From contig CAVXRS010000005.1 of NCBI GenBank assembly GCA_963764215.1, positions 682,001 through 746,000 on the forward strand: 64,000 nt of DNA, in the 5' to 3' direction. Positions 29,657 through 39,229 of the stretch are shown here, piece by piece. This stretch comes from JAFDWI01 sp963764215 (GTDB lineage: Bacteria; Actinomycetota; Acidimicrobiia; Acidimicrobiales; Iamiaceae). Numbering within the stretch: position 1 is the first letter of the stretch; every line of letters begins with the position of its first letter. A model generated the notes under the pieces. It ran no database searches and was not told the DNA's origin. It was given only the letters and a program-made list of their open reading frames with translations. Position numbers and translations under genes: made by a program.

Positions 29657-29687
29657 CGCCCGACCGTTCCACGGAGGAACTCATCAC

Positions 29688-31127
29688 ATGTCAGATCAGG
29701 ACTTCGAGGTCGCCGACCTCTCCCTCGCCGGCTTCGGCCGCACCGAGATCGAGCTCGCCGAGCACGAGATGCCCGGGCTCATGGCCCTTCGTGCCGAGTA
29801 CACCGACGCGCAGCCCCTCGCCGGGGCACGGATCACCGGCTCTCTGCACATGACCGTGCAGACCGCGGTCCTCATCGAGACGCTCACCGCGCTCGGTGCA
29901 CAGGTGCGCTGGTGCTCGTGCAACATCTTCTCCACCCAGGACCACGCCGCCGCGGCCGTGGCCGTCGGACCGGAAGGGACCGCAGCGAATCCCCGCGGGG
30001 TGCCCGTGTACGCCTGGAAGGGCGAATCCCTCGAGGACTACTGGAGGTGCACCGCAAACGCATTGGACTGGCCCGACGGCGCCGGCCCCAACTTGATCCT
30101 CGACGACGGTGGCGACGCCACTCTGCTGGTCCACAAGGGCGCCGAGTACGAGGCGGCCGGGTCGGTGCCCGAGCCGACCGACGACGACTCGGACGAATGG
30201 AAGGTCGTGCTGGACCTGTTGAAGACCAGCCTGGCCGAATCGCCGGAGAAGTGGTCGAAGATGGCTGAGGGCATCCGTGGCGTGTCCGAGGAGACCACCA
30301 CCGGCGTGCACCGCTTGTACCAGATGGCCGAAGCCGGCACGCTGCGCTTCACCGCGATCAACGTGAACGACTCGGTCACCAAGTCCAAGTTCGACAACCT
30401 GTACGGCTGTCGGCACTCGCTGATCGACGGCATCAAGCGCGCCACCGACGTGATGATCGGCGGCAAGGTGGCCTTCGTCGCCGGTTACGGTGACGTGGGC
30501 AAGGGCTGTGTGCAGTCGTTGCGCGGGCAGGGTGCCCGGGTGATCGTGGGGGAGGTCGACCCGATCTGTGCGTTGCAGGCCGCCATGGACGGCTTCGAAG
30601 TCGCCCGCCTCGAAGACGTGCTCGAGACCGCCGACATCTTCGTCACCGCAACCGGCAACTACGGCATCATCTCGGCCGAGCACATGGCCCGGATGAAGCA
30701 CCAGGCGATCGTGGGCAACATCGGCCATTTCGACAACGAGATCGACATGGCCGGGCTCGAGCGCATGAGTGACGTGCAGCGGGTGAACATCAAGCCCCAG
30801 GTCGACTCGTTCCTGTTCCCCGACGGCCATGCGGTGATCGTCCTCGCCGAGGGACGCCTGTTGAACCTGGGGTGCGCGACCGGTCACCCGAGCTTCGTGA
30901 TGTCCACCAGCTTCACCAATCAGGTGCTCGCCCAGATCGAGTTGCACACCAACAACGACGCCTACCCGATGGGGGTGTACGTGCTGCCCAAACAGCTCGA
31001 CGAGAAGGTGGCGCGGTTGCACCTCGATGCCCTGGGCGTGCGCCTCACCGAGCTCTCCCAGCAGCAGGCCGACTATCTCGGCGTGCCCGTGGAAGGTCCC
31101 TACAAGCCCGAGTTGTACCGCTACTGA
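29688..31127 (+). CDS. ahcY: Adenosylhomocysteinase
   Basis: The 479-residue enzyme hydrolyses S-adenosylhomocysteine to adenosine and homocysteine, keeping methyltransferases active. The substrate domain shows TGSLHMTVQTAVLIETL and WCSCNIFSTQDHAAAA. The NAD-binding loop is VAGYGDVGKGCVQSLRGQG, and the C-terminus ends in the conserved GPYKPELYRY. Length includes the insertion typical of actinobacterial and plant-type enzymes (EWKVVLDLLKTSLAESPEKW). ATG 29688 has GGAGGAAC 7 bases upstream. A 258-base leader with two hairpins may regulate it. Its place near manB, comF, hpf and secA is shared with mycobacteria. Confidence 0.97.
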   Translation: MSDQDFEVADLSLAGFGRTEIELAEHEMPGLMALRAEYTDAQPLAGARITGSLHMTVQTAVLIETLTALGAQVRWCSCNIFSTQDHAAAAVAVGPEGTAANPRGVPVYAWKGESLEDYWRCTANALDWPDGAGPNLILDDGGDATLLVHKGAEYEAAGSVPEPTDDDSDEWKVVLDLLKTSLAESPEKWSKMAEGIRGVSEETTTGVHRLYQMAEAGTLRFTAINVNDSVTKSKFDNLYGCRHSLIDGIKRATDVMIGGKVAFVAGYGDVGKGCVQSLRGQGARVIVGEVDPICALQAAMDGFEVARLEDVLETADIFVTATGNYGIISAEHMARMKHQAIVGNIGHFDNEIDMAGLERMSDVQRVNIKPQVDSFLFPDGHAVIVLAEGRLLNLGCATGHPSFVMSTSFTNQVLAQIELHTNNDAYPMGVYVLPKQLDEKVARLHLDALGVRLTELSQQQADYLGVPVEGPYKPELYRY

Positions 31128-31146
31128 ACCGGAGCCGGCGGTGCGG

Positions 31147-31152
31147 TAGTCT
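31147..31152 (+). promoter_or_regulatory. -10 box TAGTCT upstream of the SDR gene
   Basis: TAGTCT lies about 10 bases before the hairpin at 31162-31197, so transcription should start at or near the hairpin base. Confidence 0.45.
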
Positions 31153-31161
31153 CCGCGCACC

Positions 31162-31197
31162 CACGTCACGGGCGGTCCCGCGCCGTCCCGTGACGTG
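31162..31197 (+). promoter_or_regulatory. Perfect 11-bp inverted repeat in the SDR leader
   Basis: CACGTCACGGG and its exact reverse complement CCCGTGACGTG flank a 14-base loop. The element lies between the TAGTCT box and ATG 31230. It may be an operator, a 5-prime RNA hairpin or the terminator of ahcY; there is no T tract. Confidence 0.5.
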
Positions 31198-31229
31198 AGT
31201 GTGTCGGCACACGAACCAGGGGAATCGGC

Positions 31230-32102
31230 ATGGATGATCTTCAAGGCAGAATCGCGGTCGTCACCGGTGGCGCGAGCGGGATCGGCTACGCCATGGCCGA
31301 GGCCTTCGCTGCAGCCGGTGCGAAGCTGGTGCTCGCCGACGTGGCCGAGGACGAGTTGGATTCCGCGGTCGCCCGACTGACCGATCACGGCGCCGAGGCG
31401 ATCGGCCACGTGACCGATGTGTCCGACCCGGCCCAGGTCGACGCGTTGCGGGATGCGACCTTGTCGCACTACGGCGCGGTCCATGTCGTGTGCAACAACG
31501 CCGGTGTGGGCAGCGGCGGGCTGTCGTGGTCGATTCCGATCGAGCAGTGGCGGTGGGTGCTGGGGGTGGATCTGTTCGGGGTGATCCACGGCATCTCGAG
31601 TTTCGTGCCGGTGCTGGTCGAACAGGGCGAGGGCCACGTGGTCAACACCGCTTCGATGGCCGGCCTGCTCTCCGGGGCATTCATGGGTCCGTACAACGTC
31701 GCCAAGCACGGTGTGGTCACCCTGAGCGAGACGCTGTTTTCCGAGCTCGCTCTGGCCGCACCCGGTGTCGGTGTGTCGGTCCTCTGCCCCGGATGGGTGA
31801 ACACGCGCATCTACGACGTGGGCCGGTATCCCGCCGCCCAACAGCTCACCGACGGTGCCGAGGACGACGGCGACGGGACGGGCGGGGTCGGCCAGTTCAC
31901 CGAGATCGTCCAGGGACTCGTCGCCGAAGGTCTGGATCCGTCGGTGGTCGCCGCCCAGGTGCTCGACGCCGTCCGTGAGCGAAGGTTCTACGTGTTGACC
32001 CACCCTGACTGGATGCCGGTGGTCGCCGACCGGGTCGAACGGATCATGCAGGGCCGGGATCCGGCGGTCGGGGTGCTGCCCTCGGACGATCAGAAGGGCT
32101 GA
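31230..32102 (+). CDS. Short-chain dehydrogenase/reductase
   Basis: This 290-residue classical SDR has the NAD(P) motif VVTGGASGIGYAMAEAFAAAG, the NNAG signature in VCNNAGVGSGG, the catalytic Ser in NTASMAGLLSG and Tyr-x3-Lys in YNVAKHGVV. The acidic residue after the second strand (LVLADVAED) favours NAD over NADP. A C-terminal extension (FYVLTHPDWMPVVADRVERI) is typical of actinobacterial SDRs of unknown substrate. The ATG at 31230 lies downstream of a promoter and a perfect hairpin. It sits between ahcY and comF but has no obvious functional link to either. Confidence 0.9.
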   Translation: MDDLQGRIAVVTGGASGIGYAMAEAFAAAGAKLVLADVAEDELDSAVARLTDHGAEAIGHVTDVSDPAQVDALRDATLSHYGAVHVVCNNAGVGSGGLSWSIPIEQWRWVLGVDLFGVIHGISSFVPVLVEQGEGHVVNTASMAGLLSGAFMGPYNVAKHGVVTLSETLFSELALAAPGVGVSVLCPGWVNTRIYDVGRYPAAQQLTDGAEDDGDGTGGVGQFTEIVQGLVAEGLDPSVVAAQVLDAVRERRFYVLTHPDWMPVVADRVERIMQGRDPAVGVLPSDDQKG

Positions 32103-32143
32103 GAACCGGGGACGATGTCCCCGGCGGGTGCGACGATGCGCCC

Positions 32144-32755
32144 GTGCTGTTCGATTCGAGCTGTCCGGTGTGTGGGCGGAACACGGGAGCACCGTGTGCG
32201 CGGTGCATCGAGACGATGCCCGATCCGCCACTGCTCGCCCCACCGGTGGGTCTCGCCGCGTGTCGGGCGCTGGTCGCCTACCGGGGTCGTGGGCGGGACC
32301 TGGTGAGCTCGCTCAAGTTCCGCAATCAGCGTTCGGTGGTGCCCTGGGTCGCGGTCCGCCTGGCGGCTCGGCTGAGCGCCGACGGAGTCGAAGTGGTGAC
32401 CTGGGCCCCGACGTCCCCGGTGCACCGACGCCGTCGTGGGTTCGACCAGGCCGAGATCCTCGCCCGGCATCTCGGGCGGGTGACCGGACGGCGGGTGGTT
32501 CGGTGTCTGGTTCGCCTGCCTGGCCCGCCCCAGACGGGCAGGCCCCGGTGGGAGCGGTTGCAGGGGCCGCACTTCGATGCCCACCGGGGTGTCGAGCGGG
32601 CGGTCTCGGGCCGGACGGTCGCGTTGGTCGACGACGTGGTGACCACCGGCGCGACCTTGAGCCGTGCATCCCAGGTGCTGCGGGCGAACGGGGCCGCGCA
32701 GGTCATCGGTGTGGTGGTCGCCCGCACGCCGCGCGGCGCCCATCGGTGCCCGTGA
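32144..32755 (+). CDS. comF: ComF-family phosphoribosyltransferase-like protein
   Basis: The 203-residue protein has an N-terminal zinc-knuckle pattern (CPVCGRNTGAPCARC) and the ComF core LVAYRGRGRDLVSSLKFRN. The phosphoribosyltransferase-type loop VALVDDVVTTGATL lies near the C-terminus. In competent bacteria ComF supports DNA uptake; in Actinobacteria its role is uncertain. A GTG start at 32144 fits the family N-terminus. Its position before hpf and secA is conserved (Rv3242c-Rv3240c in M. tuberculosis). Confidence 0.88.
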   Translation: MLFDSSCPVCGRNTGAPCARCIETMPDPPLLAPPVGLAACRALVAYRGRGRDLVSSLKFRNQRSVVPWVAVRLAARLSADGVEVVTWAPTSPVHRRRRGFDQAEILARHLGRVTGRRVVRCLVRLPGPPQTGRPRWERLQGPHFDAHRGVERAVSGRTVALVDDVVTTGATLSRASQVLRANGAAQVIGVVVARTPRGAHRCP

Positions 32756-32873
32756 CCGCTTCGCTGATGCTGTGGCCTACGCTTGAGGAGCGAAGTGGTA
32801 CCGATCCGTGGTCCAGAGGACCTCTGGGCGGATCATGCGGCCGAAGGATCCGAATCGACGTGGAGGCACTGTC

Positions 32874-33419
32874 ATGGAAATGAAGATCAACGGCCGGAGG
32901 ATGGAGGTGCCCGAGAAGCTCCGTGGACTCACCGAGGACAAGCTCGAGCGGATCGGGCGCATCGTGGAGATGCAACGGGCCGAGGTGTTGTTCACACAGG
33001 CCAACAACACACGCATCCTCGACCAGGTGGAGTGCGAGGTCACCCTCGAAGGGCACGGTCACCACGTCCGCGCGAAGGTCGCGGCACCCGACGGGTTCAC
33101 GGCGGTCGACAAGGCCGCGACCAAGATCGACGCACAGGTGCACAAGCTGAAGACGAAGTTGCGGCGGCACGGTGCCGAGACCATCCGCGACCAGCCCGAT
33201 GCCGCGTTCGAAGCGGCAACGGACAACCGCCCCGAGGCGCCGCGCATCGTCAAGTCGAAGCGCTTCGCCATGATGCCGATGACACCGGAAGACGCCGTTT
33301 CCCGCATGGAGCTGCTCGGGCACGGGTTCTTCTTCTTCACCAGCGCCGACACCGGTCGTGCGGCGGTCATCTACCGGCGCGACGACGGGGACGTCGGTCT
33401 GATCGACGAGGCCGACTGA
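32874..33419 (+). CDS. hpf: Long-form ribosome hibernation promoting factor
   Basis: The 181-residue protein has an N-terminal S30AE domain (MKINGRRMEVPEKLRGLTEDKL to KIDAQVHKLKTKLRRH) that binds the decoding centre. A linker follows, then the C-terminal dimerisation domain IVKSKRFAMMPMTPEDAV with MELLGHGFFFFTSADTG. Long-form HPF drives 100S ribosome dimers in stationary phase or stress. The ATG at 32874 has GGAGG 8 bases upstream; the longer open frame lacks similarity. A TACGCT box about 90 bases upstream may be its promoter. Confidence 0.93.
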   Translation: MEMKINGRRMEVPEKLRGLTEDKLERIGRIVEMQRAEVLFTQANNTRILDQVECEVTLEGHGHHVRAKVAAPDGFTAVDKAATKIDAQVHKLKTKLRRHGAETIRDQPDAAFEAATDNRPEAPRIVKSKRFAMMPMTPEDAVSRMELLGHGFFFFTSADTGRAAVIYRRDDGDVGLIDEAD

Positions 33420-33442
33420 TCCTCGGGTGGTCGTCGGCCGGT

Positions 33443-33448
33443 AGGATC
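33443..33448 (+). promoter_or_regulatory. Leaderless-type -10 box TAGGAT for secA
   Basis: TAGGAT is followed by 8 bases and ATG 33457; no Shine-Dalgarno is visible. Confidence 0.5.
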
Positions 33449-33456
33449 GAAGTCTC

Positions 33457-36181
33457 ATGAAGATCCTGGACCGCATCCTCAGAGCGGGCGAGGGGCGCAA
33501 GGTCAAGGCCTTGGCATCGTTCGTGCCCGACATCAACGCGCTGGCCGATGAGTACGGCGCGCTGTCCGATGACGACCTGCGGGCCAAGACGACCGAGTTC
33601 AAGCAGCGGATCGACAACGGCGAGGATCTCGAAGACCTCATGATCGAGGCCTTCGCCACGGTCCGGGAAGCCGCCGAGCGGGTGATCGGTCAGCGTCACT
33701 ACGACGTGCAGCTCATGGGCGGCGCGGCGTTGCACTTCGGTTGGGTGGCCGAGATGCGCACCGGGGAGGGCAAGACCCTGGTCTCGACCCTGCCGGTGTA
33801 TCTGAACGGCCTTTCGGGCAACGGCGTGCACCTGGTGACCGTGAACGACTACCTGGCCACCCGGGATGCCGAATGGATGGGCCAGATCTACCGGTGGCTG
33901 GGCCTGGACGTGGGGCTCGTGCTCCCGTCGCCGATGTTCGACCCGGACCACAAACGTGCCCAGTACGCCTGTGACATCACCTATGGGACCAACAACGAGT
34001 TCGGGTTCGACTACCTGCGCGACAACATGGCGATGTCGCTCGCCGACAAGGTCCAGCGGGGTCACCCCTATGCGATCGTCGACGAGGTCGACTCGATCCT
34101 GGTCGACGAGGCCCGCACACCGCTGATCATCTCCGGACAGGTCTCCGACGCGGTGAAGCTGTACTACAAGTTCGCGTCGATCGTGCGGGGCTTGAAGATC
34201 GACGTCGACTACGACGTCGACGAGGAGAAGCAGATGGTCGCCCCGACCGATTCGGGGGTCGAGAAGGTCGAGAAGGCGCTCGGGCTCGACAACCTGTACG
34301 ACGCGGTCTCCCAGAACCTGGTCCATCAGCTCCAGGCCGCCCTGAAGGCCAAGGAGCTCAAGAAGCGCGACAAGGACTACGTGATCCAGCACGGCGAGGT
34401 GATGATCGTCGACGAGTTCACCGGCCGCATCCTCGAGGGTCGCCGTTGGTCCGAGGGCCTGCACCAGGCGGTGGAGGCCAAGGAAGGGGTGAAGATCAAA
34501 GAGGAGAACCAGACCCTCGCCACGATCACCCTGCAGAACTACTACCGCATGTACGACAAGCTCGCCGGCATGACCGGGACGGCGGTGACCGAGGCCGCCG
34601 AGTTCGGGTCGACCTACGACCTGATGGTCGTCCCGATCCCCACCAACAAGCCCGTGGTGCGTGAGGACCACTCGGATCTGATCTACAAGACCGAGGCGGC
34701 CAAGTTCGAAGCGGTCGTCGGACGACATCGAGGAACGGAACGCGACGGGGCAACCCATTCTCGTGGGCACGGTGTCGGTGGAGAACTCCGAACGGCTGGC
34801 TCGCATCCTGGAGAAGCGGGGGATCGACCACGAGGTGCTGAATGCCAAGCAGCACTTCCGGGAGGCCGACATCGTCACCCAGGCCGGTCGGCGCAGCGCG
34901 GTGACCGTGGCGACCAACATGGCCGGTCGGGGAGTGGACATCCTGTTGGGTGGCAACCCCGAGGGTCTGGCCGAACACGACGTCAAGGCCGAGGGTCTCG
35001 ACCGCGACGACGATGCCGAGGGCGCCGAGCGGTATGCCAAGCGGCTCGCCTACTGGCAGGCCGAGTGCGCCGCCGAGGGCGACGAGGTGCGCGAACTGGG
35101 CGGCCTGTACGTGCTGGGTACCGAACGGCACGAGTCCCGCCGGATCGACAACCAGCTCCGCGGACGATCGGGACGTCAGGGCGACCCGGGAGAGAGCCGG
35201 TTCTACCTGTCGCTCGAAGACGAGCTGATGCGCCTGTTCGCCTCGGGGCCGGTCAGCCGCATCATGGACCGGGCGTTCCCCGACGACGTTCCCCTCGAGG
35301 CCCGCATGGTCACCAAGGCAATCGAACGTGCCCAGAACACCGTCGAACAGCGCAACGCCGAGATCCGCAAGAACGTGCTCAAGTACGACGAGGTGATGAA
35401 CAGCCAGCGCAAGGTCATCTACCAGCGTCGGGACCAGATCCTGGGCGACGCGGATCTGCGTGAAGAGGGCTTGCAGTTCCTGGCCGACACGGTCGAGTCG
35501 TTGATCAACTCGTTCTGCGGTGAGGAGTTCCCCGAAGAATGGGATTTCGAGGGGCTCATGGCCGAGGCTGCGGCGTACTGGCCGACCTCGTTGACCGTCG
35601 CCGACGTGGATTCGCTCACCGAGACCGACGCCATCTACGACAAGCTGATGGGCGAGGCGACCGGTTACTTCGAACAGCGGGAAGAGGAGTTCGGCGCCGA
35701 CGCGATGCGCGAGGTCGAGCGGCAGGTGATGTTGCAGATCATCGATTCGCGCTGGCGGGATCATCTCTACGAGATGGACTACCTCCAGGAAGGCATCCAC
35801 CTGCGCGGCCTGGGCCAGAAGGACCCCCTGGTCGAGTGGCAGAGCGAGGGTTACAGCATGTTCGGCGAGCTGATGGACGCCATCGCGGATGACTACGTGA
35901 AGTACGTCATGCGCGTCCAGGTCGTGATCGAGGAGCCGAAGTCGCCGCTCGACCGTGAGATGGAGTACTCCGCGCCGGAAGACCCGATGAGCTCGGACAC
36001 CTTGGCCATGGCGGCGCGGCTCCAGGCCGCACAGACCGGCCAGGCGCCGGCCCCCGAAGCGCTCGAGGAGGCACCGGTGAACACCCCGGTGGTGAAATCC
36101 GAATGGGACAAGACGCCACGGAACGCGCCGTGCCCGTGCGGATCGGGACGCAAGTTCAAGCAGTGCCACGGCGCAGACTGA
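33457..36181 (+). CDS. secA: Preprotein translocase ATPase SecA (one frameshift)
   Basis: SecA drives export of unfolded preproteins through SecYEG. The restored length is about 908 residues. The Walker A region is AEMRTGEGKTLVSTLP, the DEVD box lies in YAIVDEVDSILVDEARTPL, motif IV is in QPILVGTVSVENSERLA, and ATNMAGRGVDILLGGNP and QLRGRSGRQGDPG follow. The C-terminus holds the SecB/lipid-binding zinc motif CPCGSGRKFKQCHG. One extra base near 34720 splits FEAVV from DDIEERN; both halves are otherwise complete, so this is probably a sequence error in an essential gene. This is the SecA1-type housekeeping copy by gene order. Confidence 0.97.
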
Positions 36182-36197
36182 GCGGGTCGGGCATCCG

Positions 36198-37304
36198 TTG
36201 CGGGATTTCTCAGAAGACCTCAAGCAGGCTCGCCGCCGCCTCGACGAGGCTGCCGAGTACCTTCGGATCGCCGAGCTGCGGACCCGACTTCCCCAGCTCG
36301 AAGTCGAGTCGTCGCGACCGGACCTGTGGGACGATCCCGACGAGGCGCGCCGGGTGACCGGCGAACTGGCCGCGGTCACCGACGATCTGAAGGCCTTCGA
36401 CGACCTGGCGACGAGGATCGACGACGCGGCGACGCTCGCCGAGCTGGGTCGCGAAGAGCACGACGACTCGGTCGAGAGCGAGGTCGAGGCGACCCTGGCG
36501 GGCCTGGAGGCGACCTTCGACGAGCTGGAGTTGCGCAGCCTCTTCACCGGCGAGCACGACGACTCGGCCGTGCTGTGCGAGATCCAGGCGGGGGAGGGTG
36601 GCGCCGATTCCCAGGACTGGGCCGAGATGCTGTTGCGTATGGAGACGCGCTGGTTGGAACGGCGCGGATTCGATGTCACCGTGGAGGACGTTTCACCCGG
36701 TTCGGAAGCGGGGATCTCCTCGGCGACGTTCGTCGCGTCGGGGCGCAACGCGTACGGCTGGGTCCGCAGCGAGCACGGTGTCCATCGGCTGGTGCGCATC
36801 TCGCCGTTCAACGCGCAGGGCAAACGGATGACCGCGTTCGCCTCGCTCAAGGCCACACCGTTTCTCGACGACGTTCCCGATGTCGTGATCGACGACAAGG
36901 ACCTGCGCATCGACACGTATCGTTCGTCCGGCGCGGGCGGACAGCACGTCAACAAGACCGATTCGGCGGTGCGGCTCACCCATCTGCCCACGGGCATCGT
37001 CACCTCGTGCCAGAACGAACGATCCCAGCATCAGAACAAGGATCGGGCAATGGCGATGCTGCGGGCGAAGCTCGCCGAGGTCCCAGCGCGAGGACCGCGA
37101 AGCAGAGCTCTCCGACATCCGCGGGGAACAGCGGTCGGTGGGTTTCGGACCCAGATCCGCTCCTACGTGCTCCAGCCCTATCAGATGGTCAAGGATCTCC
37201 GCTCCGGACACGAGACCGGCAACGTCGACGCGGTGCTCGACGGCGATCTGGACGCGTTCAGCGAAGCCTGGCTCCGGCTGCAGCGGGCCGGTGCCCAGGA
37301 GTGA
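36198..37304 (+). CDS. prfB: Peptide chain release factor 2
   Basis: RF2 terminates translation at UGA and UAA. The 368-residue product shows the anticodon-like SPF in LVRISPFNAQGKR and the catalytic GGQ in YRSSGAGGQHVNKTD. The start is TTG at 36198, 14 bases after the secA stop. There is no programmed frameshift site near the N-terminus, as usual in Actinobacteria. Between about 37083 and 37148 the frame is wrong, although the open frame continues. The alternative frame restores QREDREAELSDIRGEQRSV, so two compensating indels hide in an apparently intact gene. It precedes ftsE as in mycobacteria. Confidence 0.95.
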   Translation: MRDFSEDLKQARRRLDEAAEYLRIAELRTRLPQLEVESSRPDLWDDPDEARRVTGELAAVTDDLKAFDDLATRIDDAATLAELGREEHDDSVESEVEATLAGLEATFDELELRSLFTGEHDDSAVLCEIQAGEGGADSQDWAEMLLRMETRWLERRGFDVTVEDVSPGSEAGISSATFVASGRNAYGWVRSEHGVHRLVRISPFNAQGKRMTAFASLKATPFLDDVPDVVIDDKDLRIDTYRSSGAGGQHVNKTDSAVRLTHLPTGIVTSCQNERSQHQNKDRAMAMLRAKLAEVPARGPRSRALRHPRGTAVGGFRTQIRSYVLQPYQMVKDLRSGHETGNVDAVLDGDLDAFSEAWLRLQRAGAQE

Positions 37305-37394
37305 GCGCCGTGGCGGCTGGATCGAACGACCCGGGTGGCGCGTGCCGGCCGAATTTCACACGCCAGGATGCGCGGCAAGATCGTAACGGCTTGG

Positions 37395-37400
37395 TAACAT
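37395..37400 (+). promoter_or_regulatory. Candidate -10 box TAACAT for ftsE
   Basis: An AT-richer patch with TAACAT sits about 85 bases before ATG 37485 in the 180-base prfB-ftsE gap. Two small GC hairpins follow it. Confidence 0.35.
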
Positions 37401-37484
37401 TTGCGTTCCGTGCCCGGACGTTGCCGGGCGACCCGGGAGCTTTCGCTCCTCACCCCCCACGACCGAGGCACTGCCACTCTCCCG

Positions 37485-38163
37485 ATGATCCGACTCGAAA
37501 ACGTAGCGAAGGTCTACAAGGGAGACGTGACCGCACTGATCGATGCGAACGCCGACATCGCCAAGGGCGAGTTCGTGTTCCTGGTGGGGCCGTCCGGTTC
37601 CGGCAAGTCCACGATGCTCCGCCTGTTGAACAAAGCCGAACCGCCCACGTCGGGGAGCATCTTCGTGGCGGGCAAGGACATCGGCGAGCTGTCGAGCTGG
37701 AAGGTCCCGTTCCTGCGACGCAACATCGGCTGTGTCTTCCAGGACTTCAAGCTGCTGCAACTCGAAGACGGTCGAGGAGAACGTCGCGTTCGCCCTCGAG
37801 GTGATCGGTCGCCCCAAACACGTCATCGAATCGCAGGTTCCCGCCATCCTCGACCTGGTCGGTCTGGGCAAGAAGGCCAAGAACATGCCCCACGAGCTCT
37901 CCGGTGGCGAACAACAGCGGGTGTCGATCGCCCGCGCCTTCGTGAACCGTCCGCTGATCCTGCTGGCCGACGAGCCCACCGGAAACCTCGACCCGAACAC
38001 GTCGGTGGGCATCATGCGCCTGCTGGACCGCATCAACCGCACCGGGACAACCGTGGTCATGGCGACCCACGACCGGGCGATCGTCGACACGATGCGCCGC
38101 CGGGTGATCGAGTTGGATCGCGGGCGGATCATCCGGGACCAGTCCCGCGGCGTCTACGAGTAG
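37485..38163 (+). CDS. ftsE: Cell division ATP-binding protein FtsE (one frameshift)
   Basis: FtsE is the ATPase of the FtsEX complex, which controls peptidoglycan hydrolases at the division site. Walker A is VGPSGSGKSTMLRL, the Q-loop is NIGCVFQDFKLL, the signature is ELSGGEQQRVSIARAF and Walker B is LILLADEPTGNLDP. One indel near 37762 splits FKLLQ from KTVEENVAFALEV. Restored length is about 226 residues, normal for FtsE. ftsX follows after 12 bases. The upstream gap contains a possible TAACAT promoter. Confidence 0.95.
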
Positions 38164-38175
38164 GAAGCAGAAGAA

Positions 38176-39078
38176 GTGGCCATCAAGATGGACTACGTGG
38201 TGCGGGAGACCGCCCACAGTCTCAAGCGGAACTTCACCCTCTCGTTGGCCTCCATGGTCACGGTCGCGGTGTCGCTCGCATTGGTCGGGTCGGCCTTCGT
38301 CGTGCGTGCCGGCGTGCAACACTCCACCGCCCGCTGGACCGGTGACGTCCAGTTCATCGTGTTCATGAAGCCGGACGCTTCCGCGGCACAGATCGCCGCC
38401 GTGCGCAATGCGCTGAACCCGAAGAACAACTCCGAGGTCGCCAAGGTCATCTTCTTCGACAAGAAGCGGGCATACCAGGAGTTCAAGCAGGTCTTCCGCG
38501 ACGATCCGGTGCTCCTGTCGACGTCGAACCAGGCCGACATGCCCACGTCGTTCCGGGTCAAACCGGCCATCAAACAGGCCGAGCTGATCGATCAGATGGG
38601 CCAGCAGCTCAAGCAGGCCCCGGGTGTGTACACGGTCGAGTTCGCCTATGACACGGTGAAGCAGATCGAGCGGGTCTCCAAGCTCATCTCGACGGTGATC
38701 CTCGCCACGGCGCTGTTCCTGCTGGCCGCGGCGGGCCTGTTGATCCTCAACTCGATCCGCATGGCCATGTTCGCGCGGCGTCGCGAGATCGAGGTGATGA
38801 AGCTGGTCGGTGCGACCAACTGGTTCATCCGGGTGCCCTTCATGCTCGAAGGCCTGATCCACGGGCTGATCGGAGCGATCCCCGCGTCGATCGCGGTGTG
38901 GTTCCTGGGCACGCGCATCAACGCGTCGGGCAGCACCCACTCCAGCGTGGCGATCCTCCAGGGTCTCTACGTGTCCAGTGGGGAGGTCTGGGGTGTGATC
39001 ATCGCCATGGTGGTCGTCGGCTGTCTGGTCGGCGTGGTCGGTTCAGGCGTGGCCGTCAGTCGGTTCCTGGACGTGTGA
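38176..39078 (+). CDS. ftsX: Cell division protein FtsX
   Basis: The 300-residue permease-like protein has an N-terminal cytoplasmic tail, a first membrane helix (LSLASMVTVAVSLALVGSAF) and an extracytoplasmic loop of about 120 residues. Three more helices follow, including LISTVILATALFLLAAAGLL. The FtsX signature lies in RREIEVMKLVGATNWFIRVPF. The loop is where FtsX usually binds a hydrolase activator such as RipC. The GTG start at 38176 is 12 bases after ftsE with GGAAG upstream. Confidence 0.95.
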   Translation: MAIKMDYVVRETAHSLKRNFTLSLASMVTVAVSLALVGSAFVVRAGVQHSTARWTGDVQFIVFMKPDASAAQIAAVRNALNPKNNSEVAKVIFFDKKRAYQEFKQVFRDDPVLLSTSNQADMPTSFRVKPAIKQAELIDQMGQQLKQAPGVYTVEFAYDTVKQIERVSKLISTVILATALFLLAAAGLLILNSIRMAMFARRREIEVMKLVGATNWFIRVPFMLEGLIHGLIGAIPASIAVWFLGTRINASGSTHSSVAILQGLYVSSGEVWGVIIAMVVVGCLVGVVGSGVAVSRFLDV

Positions 39079-39146
39079 CGTCTCACACGTGAGCGATGCC
39101 GTGCCCGGTTCGGGATCCGGCCGCGACAGATGGCACAATGAAGAAG

Positions 39147-39165
39147 CGCCCCGACGATCGGGGCG
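39147..39165 (+). terminator. Hairpin after ftsX, possible terminator
   Basis: CGCCCCGA, CGA, TCGGGGCG forms a perfect 8-bp stem 69 bases after the ftsX stop. There is no T tract, so termination strength is uncertain. Confidence 0.4.
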
Positions 39166-39178
39166 TCGTGGACACGGT

Positions 39179-39200
39179 CCCGTACGGTCCCTCGTACGGG
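39179..39200 (+). promoter_or_regulatory. Inverted repeat upstream of carD
   Basis: CCCGTACG and CGTACGGG flank GTCCCT and end 29 bases before the GTG start of carD. It may be an operator or leader hairpin. Confidence 0.4.
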
Positions 39201-39229
39201 CCCTCGTAGAGGTCGATTCGGAGGAATCC

